Below, piece after piece: positions 15,391 through 22,995 of a DNA stretch of 64,000 nt. A program made the translations under genes and the position numbers. A model generated the notes under the pieces. The model saw nothing but the letters and a program-made list of their open reading frames with translations, was not told the DNA's origin and made no database searches. Position 1 is the first letter of the stretch. Each line of letters opens with the position of its first letter. The stretch is from positions 806,001 through 870,000 of the forward strand of contig NZ_CP089588.1 of assembly GCF_021249345.1 (NCBI RefSeq), written 5' to 3'. Source of the stretch: Halobacterium wangiae (GTDB taxonomy: Archaea > Halobacteriota > Halobacteria > Halobacteriales > Halobacteriaceae).

Positions 15391-16359
15391 TCAGTCCGAC
15401 TTGCCTTTCTTCCGCGCCACCGCGTTCCGCCGCTCCTCCTCGGCCTCCGCGTACCGGGCAACGAGCAGCGGGTATCGCTGTTCAACCAACGTCGCCCGCG
15501 CCTCGTACGCCGACCGGCCACCCACGGGAACCTCCTCGTCCGGCTCCTGCGGGAGCCCTGCCTGTTTTCGTTCCCACGCCGACCGCCCGCCAGCGGGCCA
15601 GTCGTCCTCGTCGTCGCCCGCGGCGTTCGACCGGGAGAACGGCCCCGGGACCGCCGCGTAGTTTACGCGCTGCTCGTCGTCGGCCTCCGCCTCCTTCCGG
15701 GCCGCCCACGAGGACCGCGTCCCCGTCGCCACGTCCGCGTTCGTCGTCGGGTCCGCCTCCTCGCCGCCGTCGTAGATATACCGGGGGTCCGCGTCCACCG
15801 CCGTCTCGTTCTCCCGCCTGACAACCTCGGGGTCCACCCCCCGGACCCGCGCCGCCGCGTGGTAGCAGAGTGCGTCTATGCAGTCGCACTCCTCGGGCCG
15901 CCACCCCACGACGTGGGCCGAGAGGAACACGCCCTTCTCCTTCTCCGGTATCTCCGTCCCGTCCTCCTTCAGGGCCGCCACGGCCGCCTCACGCTCGGCC
16001 GCGCTCTTGAAAACGCGCACCTCCTCGTCGTCCTCGTCGGTCTGGTCGACCGCGTGCTCGCCGTCGTGCTCGCCGTAGTCATTGTGGGTGTGCTCGTGCT
16101 CGTGCTCGTGCTCGTCGTCGTTCATGGAAGTAGTGGTCTGCTGGTCGCTGTCGTTCGCCGTGCTCGCCGCCCTGTCCGCCTCGCTCTCCGTGTCCGCGCC
16201 TGGGTCGTGCTCCTCGTCGCCGGTCGCCGTGTGAACGGTGCCGGTTCCGCACCCGCAGCCGCAGTGCGTACGAAGCGGGCCGACCGACTCCCCGCGTGCG
16301 GCTGCTATTGCTCGCGCCTGACCCAGCGACGGGGGCGTGTGCTCCTCGCCGTCAGTCAT
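15391..16359 (-). CDS. Acidic His/Cys-rich hypothetical protein of the element
   Basis: 322 residues. Notable stretches are a Cys-Gly cluster HCGCGCGTG (about residues 32-40), a His-Glu run EHEHEHEHTH (about 83-92) with more His-acidic residues after it, and a CDCIDALCYHAAARVRG segment near residue 165. The C-terminal third repeats GGRSAWERK / GGRSAYEAR and TRSSWAARKE, an internal repeat of about 10 residues. Metal binding is suggested. The start overlaps the upstream gene by 8 bp. No family recognised. Confidence 0.75.
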   Translation of the reverse strand: MTDGEEHTPPSLGQARAIAAARGESVGPLRTHCGCGCGTGTVHTATGDEEHDPGADTESEADRAASTANDSDQQTTTSMNDDEHEHEHEHTHNDYGEHDGEHAVDQTDEDDEEVRVFKSAAEREAAVAALKEDGTEIPEKEKGVFLSAHVVGWRPEECDCIDALCYHAAARVRGVDPEVVRRENETAVDADPRYIYDGGEEADPTTNADVATGTRSSWAARKEAEADDEQRVNYAAVPGPFSRSNAAGDDEDDWPAGGRSAWERKQAGLPQEPDEEVPVGGRSAYEARATLVEQRYPLLVARYAEAEEERRNAVARKKGKSD

Positions 16360-16672
16360 CGTCGCTCGCCTCCTCGGCCCCGTCGCTCTCAGCGCTACCA
16401 GGCGCGCTCTCAGTACCCTCCGACTCGCCCGCCGTGTGGGAGTCGCCGGTCGGCCCCGACTTCGCCTCGTGGGCTTCGCGGGCCTCCTTGGCCGCGCGGA
16501 GCCGCTCCAGATACGCGTCGGCAGCGCCGGGATGTGGTTCCGGCTCGCCGTTGTCCCTCGCGTGGCAGTTCCGTAACTGGAACATGTACAGGTCGCTCAC
16601 GGCAACGTCCTCGTAGGACGCGTCGTACGTGGCCTCCAGGTCCTCGACGCGCTCGGTGAGGTCCCGACTCAT
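16352..16672 (-). CDS. Acidic helical hypothetical protein
   Basis: 106 residues, starting MSRDLTERVEDLEATYDASY. The first 70 residues look helical and possibly coiled (repeated Glu/Ala/Leu); the last 35 are a low-complexity Ser/Glu/Gly tail ending ASDDD. It overlaps both neighbours by a few bases in one minus-strand operon with Rep. Function unknown. Confidence 0.7.
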   Translation of the reverse strand: MSRDLTERVEDLEATYDASYEDVAVSDLYMFQLRNCHARDNGEPEPHPGAADAYLERLRAAKEAREAHEAKSGPTGDSHTAGESEGTESAPGSAESDGAEEASDDD

Positions 16673-16935
16673 CGCCGGACCCCGGGCGTCGCCGCGGGCT
16701 TTTCCTCCAAGGCCTCGATGCGCTCCCGGAGGTCGTCCATGTCCCGGTCCTTCAGCAGCCTGCGTTCTGCATTTGCGGCCTGCACGGTGAGCCGGTGGTA
16801 CTTGATGCGGATGTCCTCGCGCTCAACGTCTCGAATCCGTCCGTCGCCGAACGTCTTGTACCGCGCCTGCTCCCGGACCTCTCGCAGGTCCGCCAGTACG
16901 TCGTCTCTCTCTCGCCGTTCGTCGTGTTCCGTCAT
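16669..16935 (-). CDS. Small charged coiled-coil protein of the Rep operon
   Basis: 88 residues from the ATG at 16935 (MTEHDERRERDDV). A GAGG tract 7-10 nt before the ATG could act as a ribosome binding site. The sequence is almost entirely charged helix with an LRERIEALEEK heptad near the end. The frame stays open for a long way upstream through a 12-bp tandem repeat, but no start there gives a credible protein. Function unknown. Confidence 0.65.
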   Translation of the reverse strand: MTEHDERRERDDVLADLREVREQARYKTFGDGRIRDVEREDIRIKYHRLTVQAANAERRLLKDRDMDDLRERIEALEEKPAATPGVRR

Positions 16936-16958
16936 TTTTCGTATCCTCGTTTTCGTCC

Positions 16959-17006
16959 TTCTCGTGCTCGTTCTCGTGCTCGTTCTCGTGCTCGTTCTCG
17001 TGCTCG
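16959..17006. repeat. Four perfect 12-bp tandem repeats
   Basis: TTCTCGTGCTCG is repeated four times without mismatch between rep and the 88-residue gene. Because the unit is divisible by three it keeps the frame, and on the minus strand all three frames are open through it (Thr-Arg-Thr-Ser, Glu-His-Glu-Asn or Ala/Arg repeats). It may be an iteron, or part of an unstable coding microsatellite. Confidence 0.85.
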
Positions 17007-17100
17007 CTCGTCCTCCGTCCGGTAGCCCCTGCCACTTCACCACGGAACGCCGCTCACCGACCGCCTCGGCGTCCCTACGGACACCCGCGGTTACGTTATC

Positions 17101-17121
17101 TACCGGTAAAAAGTACCGGTA
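17101..17121. repeat. Palindromic hairpin behind rep
   Basis: TACCGGTA at 17101-17108 and again at 17114-17121, separated by AAAAG. Each copy is itself a palindrome, so the pair forms an 8-bp stem with a 5-nt loop. It ends 23 bp beyond the rep stop codon. It is a candidate replication-origin hairpin or transcription terminator. Confidence 0.6.
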
Positions 17122-17144
17122 CCAATAGACAACGCCAGCCGCGA

Positions 17145-18707
17145 CTACCCTCGCACCACCGGAGGCGGCTTCCCTCGCGCCACCACCGTAGCACGCACCC
17201 CGAACCCGCCACCGACCGCGGACACCACCACCTCGCACACCGGAGCATCCACAACCACGACCTCGCCCTCGACCGGGGACTCGTCTACGTGCTCCGTCAC
17301 CGTGTCGTCCACCGCGGCCAGCACCGCCGGGTCCGACGCACCGCGAATCGCCGGCACCGAATCGGGCGCGTCCGCCCACGACGGCTTCGGCACCACGCGA
17401 GTACACGGCAAGGCCCAGAAGAGCGCCCCCACCCGCGCCGCTGCGGGATGCACGTCCACACCCTCGACGCCCGTCACGTCCACCGGCAGGTCCGGCCCCC
17501 GACCCGGCTCCACCTCCACGTCCCCCAGCGCGCCGTGCGCGTCCGCCATCGCCCGCCGCTCCCCCGCATCGAGGTCCGCCGCACTCGCGAGCGCGTTCGC
17601 CCCCTTCGCCAGATACGCCGCCGGCGAACACCCGTCCGCGTCCTCCGGGGCTGCATCCGCCCACGTCCACGCCTCCGAGGATGCGCCCGGCCCCGTCGCG
17701 GTCGCGCGTAGCGGCTGCACCTCCACCTGATGCCCGCGACCCCGATGGGTCGCCCAGTAGTCCTTCAGGTCCGCCCGGTGCTCGACCAGCGCCGCCGCGT
17801 CCACCCCGAACACCACTACGTGGACGTGCGGGAGTCCGCGCGCCGAGACGTCCAGCACCCAGAGCACCGGCGGCCGCCCCGGCAAGTCCAGCACCCGCTT
17901 CACCTTGCCCTTGAACAGGTCCACGTCCTTCGGGAGTGACTCCGCCGCCTCGTAGAGACTCCCGCACCACCCCTCCGCGGTCGTCAGCGTCACGACCGCC
18001 GCCTCCAGCACGCCCGCCTCGGCCGCCGCCGCGAACGAATCCAGTACCCGGTCGCGAGTGGCTAACGCCCTCGACAGCGTGTTGTACTTCGAATCCGTCC
18101 GCACCTCTGCCGGTCCCCGCTCGTGGCCCAGCCGCTTCGCCGCCCAGTCACCCAGCAGTCCCTCGTAGTCCTCGGCCGTATCCAGCGCCTCTCGCCGCTT
18201 CAACCGGCCGCGAGCGTTCGCCAGCGACTCCGACGCCGGTTCCGCCGCCGACTCCTCGGTGTCCGCTCCGTCCCTCGTTGGAGGGCTTTGCTTACTTGCT
18301 GTATTGAACTTCTCCGCGTCGTCGAGGAGTTCGAACGCCTGGAACGCCTCTGCCGTCGGGAACACCCAGCGTGGCCGGTTCCACGGGCGTTCCTGGGGGC
18401 CGATGCGTTCGATGCGTACCACGTCGTGGCGCGCCAGCGCGTCCGTGAAGTCCTTGAGGCGGTTGTAATCGTAGGTCGAGTTTCGGATGGCGTCGTGGTC
18501 GTAGAGATGCTTCACCAGCGCGGAGAACCGGACGCCGTAGCCGTCTGCTTCGACGATGCGACGGAGGGCAGCGATTCGGACTTCTCGGCGGGAGTCCTCG
18601 AACAGGTCCGCCCACGGGTACGATTGTGGTATTCGGCCGGGGTGTTGAGACACACCCCGCGCGTCCGCATCGTTCCCGCCGCAGTCGGAGACGCTCACGC
18701 AGCCCAC
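17145..18707 (-). CDS. Rolling-circle replication initiator (HUH Rep)
   Basis: 520 residues. The three rolling-circle motifs appear in order: VVTLTTA (motif I, about 238-244), LPHVHVVVFG with the metal-binding HVH at 294-296 (motif II, HUH), and YLAK at 365-368 with the nicking Tyr365 (motif III). Residues about 40-120 look like an N-terminal winged helix (FSALVKHLYDHDAIRN), which could bind the origin. The C-terminal 140 residues have no recognised fold. GTG starts at 18698 and 18653 are alternatives to the ATG at 18707. It implies that the element can replicate as a circular plasmid. Confidence 0.88.
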   Translation of the reverse strand: MGCVSVSDCGGNDADARGVSQHPGRIPQSYPWADLFEDSRREVRIAALRRIVEADGYGVRFSALVKHLYDHDAIRNSTYDYNRLKDFTDALARHDVVRIERIGPQERPWNRPRWVFPTAEAFQAFELLDDAEKFNTASKQSPPTRDGADTEESAAEPASESLANARGRLKRREALDTAEDYEGLLGDWAAKRLGHERGPAEVRTDSKYNTLSRALATRDRVLDSFAAAAEAGVLEAAVVTLTTAEGWCGSLYEAAESLPKDVDLFKGKVKRVLDLPGRPPVLWVLDVSARGLPHVHVVVFGVDAAALVEHRADLKDYWATHRGRGHQVEVQPLRATATGPGASSEAWTWADAAPEDADGCSPAAYLAKGANALASAADLDAGERRAMADAHGALGDVEVEPGRGPDLPVDVTGVEGVDVHPAAARVGALFWALPCTRVVPKPSWADAPDSVPAIRGASDPAVLAAVDDTVTEHVDESPVEGEVVVVDAPVCEVVVSAVGGGFGVRATVVARGKPPPVVRG

Positions 18708-18828
18708 CTCGCCGGGCAGCCGGCACCGGTACGGCTTCGTATCTGGAGCGCAGAGGATGCTGTACAGAGTGTTCGCGGCCGTCCCGCGGGAGTGGTTCCT
18801 GCTCTCGCCGGCCGCGTAGGTCCCGAGT

Positions 18829-18841
18829 CGGGTATTCCGGG
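18829..18841 (-). repeat. Right 13-bp inverted repeat (candidate integrase arm site)
   Basis: CGGGTATTCCGGG, the exact reverse complement of 9529-9541. It lies 14 bp inside the right core repeat. See the left copy for interpretation. Confidence 0.65.
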
Positions 18842-18855
18842 TGGGCCAATCGGAT

Positions 18856-18870
18856 TCGCACTACTTTTCC
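18856..18870 (+). repeat. attR direct repeat, 15 bp
   Basis: TCGCACTACTTTTCC, identical to 9504-9518. It ends 28 bp before the ATG of the tRNA methylthiotransferase gene, where a leaderless haloarchaeal gene would have its basal promoter. Integration here would rebuild the same 15 bp in front of that gene. Confidence 0.8.
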
Positions 18871-18898
18871 TCGCGGGCCGCCAACGTGCTGCCGACGC

Positions 18899-20152
18899 AT
18901 GGCCCGCTACCACATCGAGACGTACGGGTGCACCTCGAACCGCGGCGAGAGCCGCGAGATCGAGCGGCGCCTCCGCGACGCCGGCCACCACCAGGTCGAG
19001 GGGCCGGACGCCGCGGACGTCGCCATCCTCAACACCTGTACCGTCGTCGAGAAGACGGAGCGCAACATGCTCCGTCGGGCCAAAGAGCTAGAGAGCGAGA
19101 CGGTGGACCTCATCGTCACCGGCTGTATGGCGCTGGCCCAGGGCGAGGAGTTCCGCGCGGAGGACGTCGACGCCCAGATCCTCCACTGGGACGAGGTGCC
19201 CGAAGCCGTCACGAACGGGGAGTGTCCGACGACGACGCCGGACGCCGACCCGATTCTGGACGGCGTCATCGGCATCCTCCCCATCGCCCGGGGCTGCATG
19301 AGCAACTGCTCGTACTGCATCACGAAGCAGGCGACCGGCCGCGTGGACTCGCCGCCGGTCGAGGAGAACGTCGAGAAGGCCCGCGCGCTCGTCCACGCCG
19401 GCGCGAAGGAGATCCGTATCACCGGCCAGGACACGGGCGTCTACGGCTGGGACAAGGGCGAGCGGAAGCTCCCCGAACTGCTCGAGCGCATCGCCACCGA
19501 GATAGACGGCGACTTCCGCGTCCGCGTGGGGATGGCCAACCCCGGCGGCGTCCACGGCATCCGCGAGGAACTCGCACGGGTGTTCGCCGAGCACGACGAG
19601 ATCTACAACTTCCTGCACGCGCCCGTGCAGTCCGGCAGCGACGACGTGCTCGCTGACATGCGCCGCCAGCACGAGGTCGCCCAGTACGTCGACATCGTGG
19701 AGACGTTCGACGACTACCTCGAGGAGTGGACGCTGTCGACGGACTTCATCGTCGGCTTCCCCACCGAGACCGACCACGACCACGAGCAGTCGATGGCGCT
19801 CCTGCGGGAGACCCGCCCGGAGAAGATTAACGTCACGCGGTTCTCGAAGCGCCCCGGCACGGACGCCGCCGACATGAAGGGGCTGGGCGGCCAGACGAAG
19901 AAGGACCGCTCGAAGGCGATGTCCGACCTGAAGATGGACGTCGTCGCAGAGGCCCACGAGGAGATGGTGGGCACCGAGCGAAACGTGCTCGTCACCGAGC
20001 AGGGGACTGGCGACTCCGTGAAGTGCTACGACGACAGCTACCGGCAGGTCATCGTCCAGAACGCGAGCGAGTACGGCCTCGAACCCGGGGACTTCGCGAC
20101 GGTCGAGGTCGTCGGTCACCAGACCGTCTACGCGTTCGGCGAACCAATCTGA
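18899..20152 (+). CDS. tRNA t6A37 methylthiotransferase (radical SAM)
   Basis: 417 residues of the MiaB/MtaB family, archaeal e-MtaB branch, which adds a methylthio group to N6-threonylcarbamoyladenosine at tRNA position 37. The N-terminal cluster-binding cysteines are Cys11, Cys47 and Cys76. The radical SAM CxxxCxxC is Cys133, Cys137 and Cys140 in RGCMSNCSYC. A C-terminal TRAM domain ends with GDFATVEVVGHQTVYAFGE. The ATG at 18899 is used because upstream in-frame sequence lies inside the integrated element. Confidence 0.94.
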   Translation: MARYHIETYGCTSNRGESREIERRLRDAGHHQVEGPDAADVAILNTCTVVEKTERNMLRRAKELESETVDLIVTGCMALAQGEEFRAEDVDAQILHWDEVPEAVTNGECPTTTPDADPILDGVIGILPIARGCMSNCSYCITKQATGRVDSPPVEENVEKARALVHAGAKEIRITGQDTGVYGWDKGERKLPELLERIATEIDGDFRVRVGMANPGGVHGIREELARVFAEHDEIYNFLHAPVQSGSDDVLADMRRQHEVAQYVDIVETFDDYLEEWTLSTDFIVGFPTETDHDHEQSMALLRETRPEKINVTRFSKRPGTDAADMKGLGGQTKKDRSKAMSDLKMDVVAEAHEEMVGTERNVLVTEQGTGDSVKCYDDSYRQVIVQNASEYGLEPGDFATVEVVGHQTVYAFGEPI

Positions 20153-20229
20153 GGCGGAACGAGCGACGTGGTACCGTCGGACACGGGCGGGAAACACTCA
20201 TTGTTCACGTCGACCGACTTACCTGACGG

Positions 20230-21006
20230 ATGCCGTTCCCGAACCTCCCCGGCAAGTACGACGCCGACCCGGTCGCGACGCCCGATCATAACAACGAGTA
20301 CCGCGACGAGCGCGCCGACGGCGACGCCGTAGAGCCTCCCGAGGGCGTCGTCGTCTGCTACAGCCGAAGCCTGATGGAGTACTTCGTGGAGTCCTACGAC
20401 GGCGAACTCGTCGAGCAGTACTACGGCGACCTCTACGTCCTCAACGACACCGACGGCCGCGTCGGCGTGCTCGGCGAGTTCGGCATCGGGGCTCCCACGA
20501 CGGCCATCCTCATGGACGAACTGGTCGCCGACGGCGTCGAGACGTTCCTCTCCATCGGGTACACGGGCTGTCTCGACCGCTCCGTGGAGATGGGGGAGTT
20601 CGTCGTCTGCGACAGCGCCGTCCGCGACGAGGGCACGAGCCACCACTACGTCGAGTCCGCGAAGTACGCCCACGCCACCGAGGCCGTCGTCGACGCGACG
20701 ACCGACCTGCTGGACGAGCGCGACGAACCGTACCACGTCGGGCCGTCGTGGACGACGGACGCCCTCTACCGGGAGACCGATCTGGAGGTCGAGACGTACG
20801 CCGCGGAGGGCGTGCTCACGGTGGAGATGGAGGCGTCGGCGGTGTTCGCCGTCGCGGACCACCGCGGCGTCGACGCGGGCGCGATGTTCGTCGTCAGCGA
20901 CTACCTCGGCACCGACGACTGGGAGCCGAAGTTCCACCTCACGGCCGAGGACATGCAGCACCTCGGAGACACCGCGGTCGACGTGCTCGCGCGGTACGTG
21001 GACTGA
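20230..21006 (+). CDS. Nucleoside phosphorylase family protein
   Basis: 258 residues of the PNP/UDP phosphorylase family. FGIGAPTTAILMDEL, SIGYTGCLD and VEMEASAVFAVADHRG are the family blocks. The N-terminal 45 residues (MPFPNLPGKYDADP...) differ from the shorter enzyme at 1144-1872 and the phosphate loop is replaced by VVVCYSRSLMEYF, so substrate or phosphate handling may differ. It stands 77 bp after the methylthiotransferase gene on the same strand. Confidence 0.85.
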   Translation: MPFPNLPGKYDADPVATPDHNNEYRDERADGDAVEPPEGVVVCYSRSLMEYFVESYDGELVEQYYGDLYVLNDTDGRVGVLGEFGIGAPTTAILMDELVADGVETFLSIGYTGCLDRSVEMGEFVVCDSAVRDEGTSHHYVESAKYAHATEAVVDATTDLLDERDEPYHVGPSWTTDALYRETDLEVETYAAEGVLTVEMEASAVFAVADHRGVDAGAMFVVSDYLGTDDWEPKFHLTAEDMQHLGDTAVDVLARYVD

Positions 21007-21041
21007 CCGGGTTTTTGGTCGTATGTGACGTCGTGGCGACC

Positions 21042-21476
21042 ATGCCGTCGCTGCCCCGTCGCCTCTCGTCGTTCGCCGACCGCTACTTCTGGCGCGGCCA
21101 CGCGAACCCCGGGAGTGTGTGGACGTTCGTCGCCGCCTACCCAGTGTTCGTGCTCGCCGTCTACCGTCGCGACCTGCGCCTGCTCGGGGCGGTCCTGGCG
21201 TTCGTAGCCGTCAACCCAGTGGTGTTCCCGGAGCCGGCGGACGACAGCGCGTGGGCGACCCGCGTGGTCCTCGGGGAGCGCGCGTGGCTGGCCGACGGCC
21301 TCCTGTCGTCGCCACTGGACCTCCTGCTCGTGGTCGCCGTCGCTCCGTTCCACCTGTGGACCCTCCACGCGGCGGTGCGACGGCGGCCGGTTCGGGCAGC
21401 TGTCGGCACCGCGCTGGCGCTGCCACTGATGGGGCTGTTCTTCGGCCGGATGGCGCGGCTGTACGACGAGCGCTAG
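21042..21476 (+). CDS. Membrane protein, DUF6653-like
   Basis: 144 residues from the ATG at 21042 (MPSLPRRLSSFADRYF). The HANPGSVWTF motif, a paired hydrophobic segment, NPVVFPEP and VLGERAWL recall the haloarchaeal DUF6653 family (from memory). Three or four hydrophobic segments are present. It follows the phosphorylase gene by 35 bp. Function unknown. Confidence 0.72.
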   Translation: MPSLPRRLSSFADRYFWRGHANPGSVWTFVAAYPVFVLAVYRRDLRLLGAVLAFVAVNPVVFPEPADDSAWATRVVLGERAWLADGLLSSPLDLLLVVAVAPFHLWTLHAAVRRRPVRAAVGTALALPLMGLFFGRMARLYDER

Positions 21477-21485
21477 CGGTGAGGG

Positions 21486-22382
21486 TTACGCCGGTTCCTG
21501 CTCTTCTTTCCACTCGCCGAGTTCCCGTGGGTCCACGTGGACGAACACGTCGTCGACCTCGGGTATGGAGCGGACGTCCTCGACGATGGCCGTCTCGATG
21601 TCGTGGACCTCGTGGAGGGTCATCTCGCCCTCGACCTCGATGTGGAGGCTGACGTCGACCTCCGGACCGACGTAGTGGGCGATGACGTCGTGGGCGCCGT
21701 GGACCTCCGGGTGGGCGAGTGCGCGCTCGAGGATGTCCTCGCGGAGGTCGTCGGGCGGCGCGGCGCCGACGAGGTAGTTGACGTTGTCGCGAACGATCTC
21801 GTAGCCCGTGTAGAGGATGCCGACGGCGACGAGGAGGGCGGCCGCCGGGTCGAGGACGGGGTAGCCGACGGCCGAGCCGAGGACGCCGACGAGCGCGGCG
21901 CTCGCGGTAAGGATGTCGTTGCGGTTGTCGAGGGCGGTGGCTCGGATAGCCGGCGAGTGGTGGGTGTCGGCGACGTCGAGGCAGTAGCGGTAGAGCGCGT
22001 ACTTCCCGACCGCCGTCCCGACGAGCACGACGATGGCGGCCGCTCCCGCGTGCTGCCCGTAGTCCCCCGAGAGCAGCGAGGTGGTGGCCGACCAGATGAC
22101 GCCGACGCCGGCCGCGAGCACGCCAAGGGCGACGACCAGCGAGACGAACGGCTCGATGCGCTCGTGGCCGTGCGGGTGTTCGAAGTCCGGCGGCTGGGTG
22201 GTGAGGTAGAGGCCGCCGAGCACGACCAGCGAGTACGCGACGTCCGCGAGGCTGTTGACGGCCTCGGAGCCGACCGCGATGCTGCCGGAGAGCCACCACG
22301 CGGCGGCCTTCGCGGCGACCAGCGCGAGGTTCGCCACCAGGACGACGAACCCGACCCGGCGGACGGCGCGCGTGCGGTCCAT
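21486..22382 (-). CDS. Cation diffusion facilitator transporter
   Basis: 298 residues with six hydrophobic segments in the first 200 and a cytoplasmic C-terminal domain, the CDF layout. The HPHGHERIEP motif between TM2 and TM3 and the ALDNRNDILTASAAL segment of TM5 carry the metal-site Asp and flanking residues. It should export divalent metals (zinc, manganese or iron) against protons. A GTG immediately before the ATG is an alternative start. It converges with the DUF6653-like gene. Confidence 0.93.
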   Translation of the reverse strand: MDRTRAVRRVGFVVLVANLALVAAKAAAWWLSGSIAVGSEAVNSLADVAYSLVVLGGLYLTTQPPDFEHPHGHERIEPFVSLVVALGVLAAGVGVIWSATTSLLSGDYGQHAGAAAIVVLVGTAVGKYALYRYCLDVADTHHSPAIRATALDNRNDILTASAALVGVLGSAVGYPVLDPAAALLVAVGILYTGYEIVRDNVNYLVGAAPPDDLREDILERALAHPEVHGAHDVIAHYVGPEVDVSLHIEVEGEMTLHEVHDIETAIVEDVRSIPEVDDVFVHVDPRELGEWKEEQEPA

Positions 22383-22473
22383 CACGCACTGGTTCCCAAC
22401 GGGGGAGGTTCGGCCTTTCGGTTGGCGTCACGGAGACGCCGCCAGGGCCACGCTCGATCTGCGTCCCGCCGCC

Positions 22474-22938
22474 TCAACTGTTCGGCAGGTCCCAGCGGAT
22501 GCCCACGGTGACGCCCTCTACCTCCGTCGGGACGACCTCGACGAGGATGTCGTGGACCTCCATGGCGTTCTCGGTGCCGACAGTGATAGTGCGCCGGGGC
22601 TTGCCGGCTTCCGGGAGGAAGTGGTCGTCGTCGACGGACGCCTCTACGACGTACAGCCCCTCGCCGCTGACGACCTGGTCCCACTCGTGGTCCTCGCTGG
22701 GGTCGCTCTCGACGGTCTCCTCGAAGACCAGTTCGTCGCTGCCGCGTGGCGCGACGGTGATGGTGACCGAGTACGGGTGGTCGGTCTTGTTGAGGAGGCG
22801 GACGCCATAGGAGTCTGTGCCCGCGTCCGGGTCGCCGGAGCCACCGACGCCAGGTATCGCCGAACAGCCGGCGAGAACGGTGGCCGCGAGGACGCTACTA
22901 CCGCAGAGGACGCTCCGTCTGGTTGGCTGGAGGGCCAT
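22474..22938 (-). CDS. Tat-exported lipoprotein, unknown function
   Basis: 154 residues. RRSVLCGSSVLAATVLAGC gives a twin-arginine motif and a lipobox ending at Cys25, so the protein should be exported folded and lipid-anchored. The mature part is about 125 residues of predicted beta sandwich (VRLLNKTDHPYSVTITVAP; YVVEASVDDDHF), similar to other small haloarchaeal surface lipoproteins. No catalytic motif. Confidence 0.85.
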   Translation of the reverse strand: MALQPTRRSVLCGSSVLAATVLAGCSAIPGVGGSGDPDAGTDSYGVRLLNKTDHPYSVTITVAPRGSDELVFEETVESDPSEDHEWDQVVSGEGLYVVEASVDDDHFLPEAGKPRRTITVGTENAMEVHDILVEVVPTEVEGVTVGIRWDLPNS

Positions 22939-22995
22939 ATCCGGGCCTCGGCACGCCCGGTAAAGTAATTTTTCCTGACAGGACGGGGCGCGTGC

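Larger units (their letters stand above)
9504..18870. mobile_element. Integrated rolling-circle plasmid/provirus-like element
   Basis: A 15-bp perfect direct repeat (TCGCACTACTTTTCC at 9504-9518 and 18856-18870) bounds a block with a tyrosine integrase next to the left end and an HUH-type Rep next to the right end. A 13-bp inverted repeat lies just inside both ends (9529-9541 and 18829-18841). Gene content between is mostly small, accessory and regulatory, and part of it (11.7-13.7 kb) is visibly AT-richer than the chromosome. No capsid, spike or packaging gene was recognised, so an integrative plasmid is more likely than a complete provirus. Confidence 0.85.

Noticed and set aside
16959-17006. 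Short tandem repeats as a possible CRISPR array
   Set aside because: Units are 12 bp and contiguous with no spacers, and no cas genes are present anywhere in the window.
16823-17035. Separate 70-residue protein containing the Glu-His-Glu-Asn repeats
   Set aside because: Beyond the repeats it reads out of frame through the coding part of the 88-residue gene, which has the better start and a GAGG tract.
9504-18870. Element as a complete provirus
   Set aside because: No capsid, spike, membrane-fusion or packaging ATPase gene was recognised; the only polytopic membrane protein does not resemble a known archaeal virion protein.
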